DNA from: Aquila chrysaetos chrysaetos
Taxonomy: Eukaryota; Chordata; Aves; Accipitriformes; Accipitridae
Length of the DNA: 64,000 nt
Assembly: GCF_900496995.4 (NCBI RefSeq)
Contig: NC_044009.1
Location: 36,107,505-36,171,504 of the forward strand
Reading direction: 5' to 3'
Shown: positions 1 through 13,610 of the stretch, piece by piece
Position numbering within the stretch: the first letter of the stretch is position 1
Layout of the letters: the number at the start of each line of letters is the position of its first letter
The notes under the pieces: model-generated
Seen by the model: the letters and a program-made list of their open reading frames with translations, nothing else
Database searches by the model: none
What the model was told of the DNA's origin: nothing
Translations under genes and position numbers: made by a program

Positions 1-130
1 CTGCCATGGTCTGGCAGGGACACTGCAGGGACAGCACAACAAACACCTGGCCCTGAAGAGAGGGGCACCCAAACTGCTCCCAACATGCTCTCCATGCACG
101 TGAAGGAGGTCAGCCCAAAACATCTCCTAC

Positions 131-3100
131 CTTCTGGTGCTCCCTGATAGCTCTGAAGCTGGGAGATTTCATGTGGTGGCCCCAGCAACCCAGCCAGTCA
201 TTGCTTTCTGCAGGAAAAACAGAGAAATCCATGACTGAGTACCCTGACACCCACAACACCCTCTCAACCCACCGGCACCCCATCTCCTGGGGCTAGCAGA
301 AGTGTGGCAGGGATGCTGCACAGCAATAGCACAAAGCACTCATACTGGCTACTGCAAGGCTGCCAAACCAAGGGCTGTGAGTGGGATCCAGTTAACCAGG
401 TGGGTCATATCCTTGCAAACATGATTGTTGTGGGGATCTGGGCAGACACAGGGTCAAAGGAATGGCTTTAATCCCCCAGCACCCTGACTTCCCTGCTTTA
501 CAGCAGGTGAATGAAGCAGTTGGCTAATTGGCACTGCACTGCAGAGGGACATGTAGGATTGCAAGACTTCCTAGGTCTTGCTCTGCCCTGTGTGTCCCAC
601 TATAGCCCCAAAACTGTCTGCGCAGTGGTCTCCTGATACAAGCAGGAGTACTGCTGGGAGATCACACTCCAGGGTATGGATCTTAGCTGCAAATGCTCAG
701 TGCTTCCCCAGCCCCAGCTCTCTCCTACACATCTCCTACGCAGCAACAAGATCCCAATGCTAAGAACTCTCTGGCTATGGTCAATGAGGATGGCTTTTTC
801 CTCAGCACATGTGGACAAGGGACAGCGGCGCTGGGGTTGGCACCAGATGAGTGCCAGCCTCAGAGTGGCAGCACCATCTAGAGGCACAGCTCAAACAAGC
901 CGGAGCACAGCTCTGCTGCCCCACACACTGCCTCAGCTCCTGACAACCCAGGAGTAAGTCCTTGTGGTCTATGCCAGAGACAAGCCAAGAGGGAGATCAG
1001 GCCCTGTCAGGACCCACAGAACTTGGATACTGCGAGTCAGACAGGCAGAAATGGGAACCCAGCATCCTGCAGTGCCGAGCCTGTATCACTCCTGCTCTGC
1101 TCTTCACAAGCAGTCTGCCTTCTCATGCCCATGGGCTTGAGGCAAGGGAGGACATGATGTGTTGGATGCTGCCAGACTCCCACAACTTACTTTTGCTGAC
1201 TCTGAAGTGGGACCTGCCAACGGTTTGCTTCACTATGTTTGGCGTGACTGTGCACATTTTCCATCGCAGCAGCTTCCTCTGCTCCCAAGGCAGCTTTTCC
1301 ACTAGGAAGGCAAAAAGATAAGGACAGAATGAAAACAAACACAATACCCGGATTTTCTACAGCTGCACACAGAGAAATTCTTGTGGTTTGCTGCACAGGC
1401 ACCAGGCCTGCAGAGGAGGGTGCGTAGCCCCCTTTGCAGAACTAGCATGGAGCAGAAGACTCCACGGCTGGGGGAGATCCAGGACACTGGGACATTTGGT
1501 GGCAGCCTGACTCATGCTCCAGGCTGTGGGAACAGCCATCATTTTACTCCAGCCCTTTGGATCTCACAGTGGTGCTGGGTCTCATCACGGGAAGGGTGAA
1601 AGGGAGCCACTGCTGGCCAGCTCCTGGCTGTGTGCTGGCACCGCTGCTTGCTAATAATGGGCTGGCCACTCTCACCCTGCATGGCAACAGACCCCAGCTC
1701 ACCTCTCTCATCCCGAGTACTGAAGTAGATGGTTGGAGGCACATTAGGGAATAAACTGCAGACAAGAGCTGGTTTGAGCACTTTCTCCTGAGCCTCAGCA
1801 GGCTGGTCCAGGCCCTCAATGCAGTTCCTAGGAGAGATGAAGAAGTAGGCAGTTGGCTAAAGGTGAAAAGTAGCACAGGGGGAAGCCAGAAGGAGCCTTT
1901 ATCCTGGTATTGGGAATTTGCATCATCGCAAGGTGGTGTAAGCAATGGGCACTAAGGTCAGTAACCCAGTCTGCAGCGACAAGGGGGTGAGCTTGCAATG
2001 AATGCACATGCCAAGTGTTGTAACCCCCACCGGTTTTGTGTTTTACCGGGGCAAGGGGTGGAGTTTGTTACATGACAAACCCTATAACCTAGTCCACAGG
2101 AACAAGGGGTGGAGGTTGTAATGCATATATGATTCAGCTGCTGTAACCCTCTTGGTTTTGGTGTGTTGCAGAGAAGAGGGCTGGAGTTTTACTGACTGTA
2201 CACCTTCTTACCACAGCAATCCCTAACACCCGGGAGGAAAGGTAGAATTTATAACATATCTATTAAGGTTGTGATGATGCTAACAGAGTTTATAACGAAC
2301 ATATATTCAAATACAAGCCACTGCAGCCAGTGGAAGAAGCCACACCAGAGAAATCCACCAAGGAACAAAGAGCAGCAAAAGAAAAGGAATCACAAAACAT
2401 TGACCCCCATCTCCCAGGCCACCCCTTGCCTTGCTGAAGGGACTGAGTGTAGCTGCGGCGTTGGAATTGGAGACCAGGACAGGGGAAGAAGAGGTGTTTT
2501 CCCTACATCCTTGTAGGTATTTTTTTTCCAATACCAGAATTGGTAATTAAAAGTTTGTTCATTGGCAATAAATTATGTTGATTAACATTCCCTGGCACAA
2601 AACTGGTTTTTCCCACAACAGACTGAAGGCAGGAGACAGCTGCAAAGGCTTCGAGGCCAGCCCAGCACACAGCCTGCACAGAGAAGTGGCCAACATCCCC
2701 CCTGTCCCTGCCACAGAAGGCATTTGGCCCAAGCGCTGCTTCCCCCCCCCATCTGCCACCAGAGACCAACCAGCCACGTCCTGCCAGAAACAGCTGCTGG
2801 TCCAATTTATGTCACCTCTGCAGGACTTTCACAACCATGTATGCATACCCAGAGCCCTGGAGCACCTTGAGGTTCAACATTTGCTTGCAGGAAGCCTTCC
2901 TCATCTCCCAGGTGAGTTATGGCATGATGGAAATTAGCAAGTTGTCGGGGAGACAGCAAAGCCCAAGGCAGCCCTGGTGCCATGGGCAGCACAGCTGCAA
3001 GGACCAACTCCCATTGTTGGAAGAACAGGTCCCACAAAGGTCTACCAGGAGTCACAGAGTCAGGGCTCAGATGACGACAGGCTGACCAATCCTCCCTAGA

Positions 3101-6100
3101 GAAACCTCCTTCCAAAATCTAAAGAAAAACCCAGGCTCCAGGATTTTTTTCTAGGATGCAGTGCTGAGACACAAGACCCCAAGGAGCTTTTGCAATCTCT
3201 GGCCCAGGACACCTCCACTCTGCTTCATCTGCAAGGCAGCAACACTGCAAAAGCACAGTTTAATCCCGTTAAACTTAACCCAGAAACTGGAAGTGGCAGT
3301 GAAATTAAGACCCCTGTTTTGCTGTGGTAGATGCACCATCAGCGCTTTGCAGGCTACTGTCTGTAGCAGGAGAGGTACCTTTGGTCTGCAGGGTAGCAAG
3401 GAAGCTCATTTTGCTTGGGAAGCCTGTTGCTACTTTCACTTCATTCCCCCACACACTACAGCTCTCCTCTATCACCAGAGAGGGCAAAGACGGACAAGTT
3501 TGGACAAAGATGTCAAGTTCAATTTACTATTTACAGCTACTAACCTGGATACAAGAGCCACAGAGCCACTGAATGACACGCCAGCAACAGAGGAAGCATC
3601 CGAGTCACCTACAGGAGGGGACAGACTCAAGTTTTGTCTCCGTGGGGAGTGAATGCACACAGAGTTAGGAAGGGAAGAGAGAAAACAAATGCTCCAGGGG
3701 ACAGACCCTTCCCAGCTGCCCCAAATCCTTGGATCCTGGGTTTTGCCCACTAATTGGTGGCATAAAAGGCAGGGCAGGGGTGGAGCTGACAGCCCTGCAC
3801 AGAGAGGAGATGGCTAAGTTTTGGAGGATAGTGGTGAACCCTAGCCTGCTCCCCAGAGGAACCCATGCTGCTACATCGCTTTTGGGTTCAGCACAATCTC
3901 TAGGTCATCCTGAAATGACAGCATGAATGTAAGACAGGAGGGCAGCTGTGCTCACCCCCAGCTCCCAGACGGCCCCAACACTCCCCACCTTGAGGCACGG
4001 AGCACAGCTCTGCCCAGGGAACCAGCACTCACTGTCCTCATCCTCCTCCCGACTGCAGCTCTCATCCAGGCCGTCAGGAAGTTCTTCCTCCGCTTCATCC
4101 TGGGGATGGCTCGGCTCCAGCAGAGACTGCTCAGCAGTGACACTAGGACAAAGGGACATCACATCAGCAGTGGCATGTGCTTTCTGGGGCCAAAAGACCA
4201 GAAGCTCACGAGGCAGCATGAGAGAATGTGGCAGGGGAGCGACAGCACTGCCCTCCCCACTGCTTATGTACAAGCTCTCATCCCAAGCTAGCAAGATAGA
4301 GAGGCCCCAGGGCACCCTGAGAGAGAATATTTTCCAGAGCAGCCAGAAAGAAAGAGGCACAAGGACACCCCCTCCCAGAAGGAGAGCAGAAGCTCCGTAT
4401 CCTTGCACCCTCCCTGTCCTGCTCAGCTTTGCATTCCTTTAGGAACCCATGTCTCTGCCCAGGAAAGCCTTGCTGGACCTGGCTCGACAGGCTTCATCCA
4501 ACATAACATGCAGAGCCTGTCACAGTAGGCAGGGCCCTGTGACTGTGTGGGGAGTGAGCCAGAAATGCCACACAGCAATTCCACGCTGTGGCTGAAGGAA
4601 AAGATGGAAGGGCTCAGAGACACCCTAAGCACGTGCATCAAGCTGAGGGTGGCAAGAAGGCTCCCCCCACACCAGGATGCCACAGATGGATTTTGCTCAG
4701 GGACACAGCCCATGGTTATCCTTACGCCACCCCCGTAGTGCCCACAGTGCATCCTCTCCCAACATACACAGACGCAACAGCCAGCCCAGTCCAGCCTGCC
4801 ACAGCCTCCCTCCTCCTCCTGGCTCTACTTACTCATGCTTTCCCAGGAGCACAGCCTGGGCCCATTTCTCCTCTTTCTCCAGTTGGATGGTGGACATCTG
4901 AGTTGCCACTTCAGAGATGTCAGCGAGGTGTGGAGCCTCTGCTCTTGCCACCCGGTCCCCGCTGCATGGGCTCAGCATGCTCACAAGTCGGCAGTCGGCG
5001 TTGCGGTCGGGAGAGCCAGCACGTGAGGCCAAGAGATGGACGCTGATACGCTTAGTGCAGACGATGGCACCATCGGTGCCTATAAGGCTCGAGTTACCAT
5101 TAAGGCGATGGCTACCCAGCTCCAAGTTCAGAGGAGCAATGGTTTCTTTTGGCGTGAGCTGCGCTATGATGTGCTGCCCCCACCTGCTGTTCCAGTTGGA
5201 CAGGCTGCCCATGTTCGTAAGGCTAGAGCTTTTGACTTCGCGTCCAAAGCCGTTGTGTGTGGCAGTCTGTCCGGCTAGCTGCTGCACAGCCTCTGTGAGG
5301 CTGATCTCCGGCTCCTTCTCTTTCAAGCTGTGCGCTCTCCTCTCAGCATCCTCCTGTGAGCACTGGTCCTTCCTGAGAATTGCATTGCTGGGCACAAGAG
5401 TCAGGGAGGGGACCACGGTTTGCTCCAACACAAGGTCATTGCTTTTCACTGCTCCATTGACCAGGCTGCCAGAGGAGCTGTCTCCACTGTCCCTCGAGTG
5501 GGGCCATGAGGTGGTAGGGAAGCTGTGGGTGTTTTTTACCTTCTTGATCTCCGGTGACTGCAGCAAAGGCACTTTAGCACTGCTCGGCCGTAGGAAGGAG
5601 TTGTTATTGAGCACTGGTCTATAGGAGCTGGAAGCCTGCCGAGCTGAGCTGAGGGCAGAGCCTTTGACCCCAGTCCCAGAATGCTCCTCTGCCAGCGCTG
5701 GCAGCAGGCAGGGCTCCATCAGCAAGGAAGACATCACCCTTCCCGTGGCAGAGCCAGTGTCCGAAGGGCTTCGGAAAGGAAACCCGTAGGGCTTGGGTCT
5801 GAGGCAGGAGCGTCGGTAGAGCAGAACGCTCCCACTCAGGTCCAGGCAGGGCTGGGCCAAGGGCAGGCTCGGGAGGGTGTCTTCACCAGTGTGTGTGTGG
5901 CATAGTGACGGTGGACACAAGAAGCAGGATTGCTGCAGAGGTATCCCTGAGGGCAGCAGGCTGCGATCCTGGAAAGCATTCACATACTTCTCTAAATTCC
6001 AGACGGGTTTCGCCTGCTGCTGAGCGAGGTGCCAGGCACGGCGCAGCTGAACTCGCCCTGCCGGAAGGGCGCCTGACTCGAGTCTGATGCTATTCTCCTG

Positions 6101-6142
6101 TTTGGGGCCCAGACTAGCACGTTCTAGTCCTGCAGAGGCCAT
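131..6142 (-). CDS. TTLL4: TTLL4, tubulin polyglutamylase, 5' part (partial)
   Basis: Tubulin tyrosine ligase-like 4 adds the initiating glutamate of polyglutamyl side chains, mainly on beta-tubulin, and also modifies some non-tubulin proteins. Six coding exons lie in the window, in transcript order: 6142-4833, 4142-4033, 3608-3545, 1827-1703, 1301-1191 and 207-131. All have GT-AG borders and compatible phases, giving residues 1-599. The start was set at the ATG of MASAGLERA because human TTLL4 begins MASAG; an in-frame ATG lies five codons upstream. The first exon encodes the long, poorly conserved, Ser-rich N-terminal region. An acidic stretch (EEELPDGLDESCSREEDED) follows, then the conserved SLFPNVPPTIYF and EKLPWEQRKLLRWKM blocks that lead into the ligase domain. 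The last exon (NDWLGCWGHHMKSPSF) enters the TTL fold. The ATP-grasp catalytic core lies beyond the left edge. No frame damage is visible. Confidence 0.95.
208..4832 (-). other. TTLL4 introns between coding exons
   Basis: Introns occupy 208-1190, 1302-1702, 1828-3544, 3609-4032 and 4143-4832. All have GT-AG ends on the minus strand. Apart from a degenerate two-copy tandem repeat at about 1961-2205, I recognise no mobile element, RNA gene or conserved coding block in them. Confidence 0.6.
1961..2205. repeat. Degenerate tandem duplication, ~122-bp unit
   Basis: TAACC-type starts recur at about 1962, 2021, 2084 and 2143. Segments 122 bp apart align well: both odd segments carry ACAAGGGG followed by TTG-AATG, and both even ones carry TAACCC, GGTTTTG and TGGAGTTT. 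This is a two-copy, internally dimeric repeat in TTLL4 intron 4. Its origin is unknown. Confidence 0.5.
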
Positions 6143-9100
6143 GTAGAGCCATAGCATGAGGCACGAGCGAGTCAGTCATCTACAGCAGCATCTTTGCTGG
6201 CCTGAAACAAGACGACAGCATGAAAGGCGCTGTTACCCTGGCAGGGCAAAGCACCCGGTCTACTGCCCCAGGAGGGGAGCAGGGTGAGCTGCTTTCTCTG
6301 CAGGATGAAAAACCACATCTCCATCTGCTGAGCTCCCCAAGAGTCTCCTGGGACCAAGTCAAAGGAAGAGTTGGTGTCTCACATGAAACCAGAGGATGTG
6401 AAGGATGACTTAGAGAGGGCCCCTGGGAAAAGTGCCATCCGCAGGAAAGCTTTTATCCTGCAAAGGCGCAGAGGTGCCTGGCTGCCAGCCAGGGCCATGG
6501 GGCAGCAGCCCCAGCACAGCAGTCCCGACTGCAAGGAGAGGCCGCCTACCTGCCTGCCTTGGACCCAGCACAGCAGCCAGAGCCCACTCCCATGGGTCTG
6601 CGTCTCCAAATTGCACCGTGTGCTCCACAACCAGCTCTCCTGACTCCACCGCAAGCCCCAAAACATCTGCTTCTTTTTCTTCTCTCCACTCCTTAAAGCT
6701 TCAGCTCCCAAGGTCACACAACTAGGTGAGAACCTCAGGCCTTGCTTTTAAAAGGAACACATTTCTCACTTTTGTAACCCCTTGGAAAAGGTCCGTGAGG
6801 GCTGAGGACATCCTAAAGAGCTCAGGACTGAGAAGGCAGCAAGGAGCAAACGCAGGGCTGTTCTAACATCAACACCTCAGTTTCCAACAGAGACTGGCAG
6901 TACCATGCACACACTTTTCTCCCCGTTGCAGTGCTACAGAAAAGTCTCTTGCAAGGAGCAACTGGCATACCACAGAGCTGCAGACGTAGGTGTCCTGAAT
7001 CCTCCTAAAGTGAACTATTGCACCATGCCTGTAAGATCCTCCTGCCTGGGGAGAAGGGAAAGTGAAAACAAACCATGTGCCAGGTATTTGTCTTGCTTTA
7101 ACACATGCCTGGAGGGCCCTGGGTACAGCCGCAATAGGAATTTGTATCCCAAGCAGGCTGGCTGGCTGGCTCACTCTTCTACCTTCCAGCTCTCACAAGC
7201 TTGCATGTTTAAGAAGGTTACGCAGAGCATCAGCCATCACCTTCTTAGTTTTCTTGCAATACACATACACGCTCCTTTCTCACCTGAAAATCAAGCCTTG
7301 GCTGCAGCAGTTAAAGTGTAGCTAGGAGACCCCAGGGTTGCTCTCTAGCACCATGACAGCAGCTCACATGCACCGCAGGGCTGGGTCAGACAGACCTACA
7401 CCCTGCACAGACCTACACCCACCAGACCTTCTCAGCCTGTGAATCAGGCCCCAGCTGGAGTCTGTACGAGGTGGGAACATCGCATGCAGGATCTCATAGG
7501 AGCTATACGTCCTCAAGGAGAGCTGCTGCCCTGCCAAGCTCTGCAAGGAAGTATGGAAGGGGTCAGGTCCGCTCCATGCCCACGACTGCACTGCTCATTA
7601 GCGCTTGTACAGTCACGCTGAGCACCCCCGACAAGGATGGACGGCTGCATCCCTCTGCGAGCTGCAGCCCAGAGGGTCTCTGAGCCCCAGGGAAGGGAAT
7701 CCCACATGCCGTACACAACTGAGCTGTACCGCACTATCCGATTGCTACCCAATCCGCGCCCAGCAGCAAACCCGGCCGTGTTGTGACATTCACAGCGATT
7801 AGCACAGAGCGAAGAGGCTGTGACTCAGATGCCACCACCTGCCCAGCTCAAGTTTCCCCCAGTAAACAAGTGAGCGAAGCTCCGCTTCCGCATGCCATGC
7901 CCCCAGATGCACCCAGGTTGCAAGCACGCTCAAACCACAAAGTGATCCTAGCACACCAGCAAATGTAGATGTGAAAAAGCAAAATAAAAATACAAGAAGG
8001 TGAATGAAAGTGTCCCCGATGTCCCTCCCTAGAGGGGACTGTCACTGCAGCATCACCACACGCATGCTGCCAGCTTGGCCACCGCCTGCGCTCTCAACCA
8101 GCTGTGAGTGACCTTGCAAAACCAGCCTGCAGTGAAAGCCACCTGTGCTTCCTCTCCACCCGGCTTTACAGCTATCAGTGGATCATCCTGCTATAAAAAT
8201 AAAAGTGATTTGGCCTAATGAAGATCTAACAAGGGATGTGAATCCTACAGCCGGCTGAGATACAGGCGTGAGTATGCCAGCAGAAGTCCTCTGTGACCCT
8301 GCTCTGGAGTAAGTGACAATGGTGGCACAGATGCAACCAGCACAGGCACAGGTGTACCGCCAGCAGCTGCAACTGCCAGGGTGAAGGTCTGGCCATGGCA
8401 CAGCCTTAGCCACCACTGCCTGCTCAGCCAGGGCTGGTCCCCAGCCCCGCAGTGGCAGAGGGAGAACATGCTGAGCTTAGCCCTCTGTGGAGCAGTTTTG
8501 CCACAGAGCCGCAGAAGCGGCTGGGCTGGCATGGGGCCGGGATGCACTGGAAGCAGTGGCTGCAGAAGGAAGCAGCAGGGCCTTTCGTACAGGTTCCAGG
8601 CAAGGGCTGTGCTGGCCGACAGCTAGTAACCACTACTGTTTCCCTGTGGAGACACAGGAGCTCAGAGATAGGGGCAGGAACGATGAAAGAAAGAACATGA
8701 CCCCGCAAGGGGCAGGTCAGGATGCATCCAGACTGGCAGCACCAGCTTATGCTGCCTGTCCTTGCCCCCGTCCACACTCCCGTCCCACCTCCTGCGTGCC
8801 AGCACAGCCACCTCTGATGTCTGCCTGCAAACCAGCTCCAGCTGCAAAGCAGCTGCTGAGCATCCAGAACCAGTGGAGACAGAGGCACTTTCACATGCCA
8901 GGCTGTGGGCACAACAGGGCAGCAGCTGCCATGTCCCCCTGGCTCTGGACAGGAAACACATCACCTGTCCCAAGGTAAATCCCCACTGGTTAGCAGTCAG
9001 GGAAGTTTCCCCTTTACATTTAACTCAGCCAAAGTTTTGGGGTGAAGGAAGGTGACAGCTTGAGGCAATCCCTAGTTCTGCCAACCCAACCCTACAGCAA

Positions 9101-12100
9101 AGGAGCAGGAGTCTGTTCTGCCGCTCACAACAGCAATAAAACTATGCTTGGAAATTTTATTGTACAAACATGAACTGGGAAAAGCCCAGGGCAAACTGGC
9201 TGGGCTGGAAGTCAAACCCAAACATCATTACTAGTAATTAATGGATTTTGGCTTGGACTTATTGACACATAATATAGAGGCCAAAGTTGTCACTGTTGGA
9301 GTGACCGTACAGCTGCACTCGCTTACAATTATTTCGCTAGCACCTTTTATTACTGCACAGCCTGCTCGCAAGCTTCAGGACGTCAGCTGGAGTGCTGCCA
9401 CAGCCTTTAAAAATGTCACATCACAATCGCGCAGGGGCCACCACGCACCCCAGCGCGTGCGCACCCCACTAAGCGTCACTGGAAGTCCCTTCTTCCAGCC
9501 TGAGCCTCCCTGCGGCATGTGCTCCTCTAACAGCAGCGTGGGAGCTCCTCACAGACCTGTTTCTAACAGGAAAGGACGAGACCGTAAGAGCCCTATGTGC
9601 ACATCATCCCTCCGTCACGTGAGTTTGGCTGGGGAGCTTATTTTAAACGCAGCTGTGGTGACATGCTTAAAATAACAAGAGCTTGCAAATGTATGAGCTG
9701 CAAGCTGACCTGATAATGTGCTGTCAGCCTCGCGCAGCCCAAAGTCACAAAGGGGGGGGGGGGGGGGTGTCAGGGTGTCAGACAACTGTGATTTGCTATT
9801 GTTCTCTATGTCATTGCAGGGTGCAATTTCTGTTCTTTATGATTAGAAAGGATAACGTCTGTTTCTAAATGAGACTTGAGTTCACACCAAGTTTCTCACT
9901 TGCAGCTCTGGGGCTTTTGATTAAAGCTTGAACAAGCGAGTTAACACCACAAAATAAACAGGTTTTAAAACCAATATACATTTCAAAATAAGGGTTTGTA
10001 CCCCTTCAAAAAAGCTTTCAACAAGATCAAGCACATTGATCTGAAACCAACTGACTGAGAGTGCCTAAAGCTGCTCTTACACGCTGGTAGCTAGGTACAA
10101 ACTCTTGTTTCAACAGCATGGAAACAACCCTCACCTACATCAGCTCCAGGAAACAAGTGGCCTCAAGTGCAGTCACACATGGAGACAAAGCAGCACCTGA
10201 GGCCACCCGCAAGTTCAAGCTGAAGAGCAGAGGGTCCTCCTGGCCACGAGAAGTCCATGAGGACAAGACAACTCAGAGACAGCTCGGCCACCACAGAAAT
10301 GCTGGCAGCACAGGGACCAACAGCCCGGCATGCTGCTTTGCCACTCAGTTAAGCATTGCTGCTCCCTCTCAGCTCCAGGATCGTCCTGCAGAACCAAGTT
10401 TTGGGTGCAAAACGAGAAGCACAGGATGACAAACAATTTCTCTCCTAACCAAGACACCAAGCTTTTGCTTGGCCACTCAGGTCAAAAAAAGATACCAGTG
10501 AGAAACCACCCACAGTGGGGATGCATCAGCAAATTCCACCTTGCATCCCAGGATTACATTTATGCCCAGCTTTTGCGCTGGGGCTAGTAATTTCAATTCA
10601 ATGGCTGCAGTGCTGAACTCCACGCTGAACAGAGAAGGCATGAGAACTGCATAGCTCCCCGAAATACCTTTTAACTAAACAGAGGGCTGCCCTGCAAGAA
10701 CAGAGCAGCTCCAGTGCGTGCTCCTGTTCCCAAGGTTGTGGGGAGGGAGGGAGGCAGACCTTATGGGCAGCAGGGCACTAGACCAAGCCACGGGAGAGCT
10801 GGAATCCAGCTGCTGCCTCGCCCTGCGCTGCAGCAAATGCTTCCCTCCACGCACACACGGGCTGGGCTGGGGACTGAAGGCTCATGCGTTCAAGTTCACA
10901 GGGGACTTTCTCACCACTCTCAGGGCATCGGAGCACGAGGTGAGGGACTCCAGCGTGGTTAGGCACAAAAAATCCAGGGCTGCATCTTTGCCATGGAGAG
11001 AGTGCACTGGGGACATCTAAAATAAAGGGCTGGCTCAGTGCTCATCCAGGGCTGACCAGAATGTGCAGGGGCCACGCAAGGGGCAAAAGGTCCAGAGCGT
11101 GGAGTCCCCATCGCTGTTGAAGGATATAGACTCTTCCGCCCTGACAGAGTCCCCAGGCCACCAAAGGGGACCTGCCGCACAGCAACAGCAGACCACACAG
11201 CTCTGTGTTTCCCCAGCAGTGAAGCTGGGAAGTCCCTGCCCTCGCTCCCATCCCTGATTCATATTTTCTCATCATCTGGGCTATGGGAGCAGTTGTATCA
11301 CAGCATAAATGAGAGTAAAGAAATGAGTCTGGGTTAAAAGCAACCAGCTAAAGCATGGGGTGTTTTACAGCCTTTCACTGAGGAGGTCTAAAGCACCTTC
11401 CTGCAGATCTGAGCGAACCAAAGGGATAGCATTCTCAATTGATCTTCATGATGGGAGAAAAGGTACAGGAGAATTATGCAGCAAGACCTAGGGAGAGCTT
11501 GGCCACCAGCACAGGAACCGACAGGCAGTCAGCACATCTCGGTCTGGTTTTAGTCAGTCTGGCCACACCCTCAGCCTTTGGCAGAGGAAAAAAAACAAAC
11601 GTGGAAGAGTCAGGGCGAGTGGAACAAGTATACAATATCAGTATGTAGCAAGGAGACAAGAATAACCCGATTAGTTCAAAACACATCAATTCTTTGTCTG
11701 TCCTCTTTTCTTGATACTTTTTTCTGAAACATATCTGGAACTGGAAGAAAAAGCTCCCAGGTCTGGCCTTCAGTACGTGATGAGGACCCTTCCACTTCTT
11801 GGCCAGGGTAGGAAAGATTCCTCTGGAGGCACTGCAACCACCTCACTCCATACAGCAGTCTCCCCGAGCTCGGGATTAGAGAAGAAACAGAGATTCACAT
11901 TGGGAAGAAGCCAAATACTCCTAGACTTGCTGCACAGGAGGAACCCAGGAAATGCAAGGAACAGCACCCAGCCAGGGCGGTACGGCAGCCAAAGCCCCTG
12001 ACCTGCATAGGTGACATGACATCTTCACGCAGGCAGACATCTCCACGCAGGCATCATTATCTGGGGACAGCGGCATTTGGCCCTGTCAGCGTCCTCCTCG

Positions 12101-13310
12101 CAATGCGATCCCTGCTATGCTGAGAAGGGCCCTGGGCATGACCAAAGAGCAGGAGGGGCCATTTTGTCATCAACAAAGTTTGCCTAATACAAAACTTAAG
12201 GACTGCAACAAGAGAGCAACACAAGGACAGCAAGTGCCACTATCTGCTGGGTACAACTGCTAAGAGTTAAGGAAAAATTTTTAGATAAAACTGTAACCAG
12301 ACCAACAATTCACTGTTAATTCCCCCAAACCGCCTAGGAGCCACTAGATATCATGTGCCCTTTCAGCAAGGAGCACACAGCAACAAGAAAAGAAGCTGCA
12401 TCACGGGGAGTCATGTAGGGAGGGCTTCCATGTGGAGCTGTGGGTCTGAACTCTGCTGCCCACGAGATACCTGCAGCCCAGCCAGGCAAGGAGACAGGAG
12501 GCTGGCACTTCACTACAGGGCTTCCCCCCTCCTGCTCCCCTCCTTCCCAGCCCAGATCCTGGAGGCATTCAGGAAATACTCCAGGCTCATCTCAACTCTT
12601 TTCACAGCTCTGCCATTCACCTTTCAGACCCATCAGCTCCTTTTTACGACACCAGAGCAGCCAAACCAAGACCCCAGTGGAAGGATTAACAGCCAGGCTG
12701 CCCCAGTGCCCCACACAGGTCTGGTCAACCCCAGCTCCATCCTCACTGCTGCTCCAAGTGCCATTGGAAAGGCTTGTTGGGACCACGGCTCACTGGGGAG
12801 CCAGCTCTTTTTCCTCCCTGGTGCTCACCCAGGGAAGACGCTATGTTTCTCATTTCTTCAGGTGAAAGTCTTTGAGGCCGAAGGCGCTACAGAGATGCTC
12901 CGTCCTGCCCCAGCAGCGCTGGCCAGGACACCGACCCCAGCATCTCCCACCTCAGCGCATCCCCGTGCCGCCTCCCCAGCCCCACGGGGCCCAGCCCGGC
13001 GCACCCCAAGGGGACACAGGGTAGGGCCACGGCGAGCCCCCGCGGGGAGGCCTGGGGTTGGGCAAGGTGCCTCCTCGGGGCCTGAGCACAGGCCGGGTGG
13101 GTGCTGGGGGCACGGCGGTGGGGCAGGGAGGGCCGGGGACCCCGGCGAGGCGGGGATGGCGAGGCAGCGGGGGGGGGGACGACGGGACGGGACACCAAGG
13201 GCCCCAGGCCCCGCGGGGGGGTACTTGGGGGTGGCACGCACTCCCCACGGGTGAAAAGGCCCAGCTCCTTGAAGGGGAAGCACACTCGGGCCCGCCCCTC
13301 CCGTACTCAC
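6143..13310 (-). other. TTLL4 5' UTR remainder and large first intron
   Basis: No conserved coding exon is recognised on either strand in these 7 kb. The region lies between the TTLL4 start codon and a probable noncoding first exon near 13.3 kb, so it is most likely mainly intron. A short 5' UTR piece precedes the ATG; its acceptor may be just after 6170, but the pyrimidine tract there is weak. Visible details are a 16-G run at 9752-9767 and scattered GC-rich patches. Additional noncoding 5' exons cannot be excluded. Confidence 0.5.
9752..9767 (+). repeat. Poly-G run (16 G)
   Basis: Sixteen consecutive G residues follow CACAAA and precede TGTCAGGGTGTCAG. It sits in the putative TTLL4 first intron. 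Run length is likely unreliable in the assembly, given the poly-C problems seen in RNF25. Confidence 0.9.
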
Positions 13311-13610
13311 CGCCCGCCCGGCGCCCCCGGGCCCCGCCGCTCCCCGCGCTGCCGCCGCCGGCCGCACCGCCTGCCGTTACCATAGGGATCCGGGGCGGCG
13401 CCGCCGCCACGTGACTACACCTCCCGGCAGCCCCCGCGCGAGCCGCGCCGGCGGACTACACCTCCCGGCGTGCCGCGCGGCGTCCCCGCGCCCCCTAGCG
13501 GCGTGGCGGGGAAGGCAGCCTGGGCGCCGGTGCCCGCCGTGGGGCTGCCCCGGGATGGAGGAGCAAAGCCCCGGGGCCGGTGGGCGGGCACGGCACGGGA
13601 GGCCACTTAT
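12900..13610 (-). promoter_or_regulatory. CpG-island promoter of TTLL4 with noncoding first exon
   Basis: The segment is very GC- and CpG-rich compared with its left flank. On the minus strand a strong donor (GCG|GTGAGTACGG) ends a candidate noncoding exon at 13311, which would splice toward the TTLL4 coding exon at 6142. Just upstream are two copies of ACTACACCTCCCGGC (13414-13428 and 13455-13469, plus-strand reading). They match the ACTACAnnTCCC half of the ZNF143/THAP11-type promoter element. No TATA box is evident. STK36 ends only about 350 bp farther upstream, so its 3' end abuts this promoter. The first exon is inferred from sequence only. Confidence 0.6.

Noticed and set aside
12355-13254. 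299-codon plus-strand open frame
   Set aside because: It runs into the CpG-rich TTLL4 promoter, is Pro/Ala/Arg/Gly-rich at the end, and shows no homology; GC content removes stop codons.
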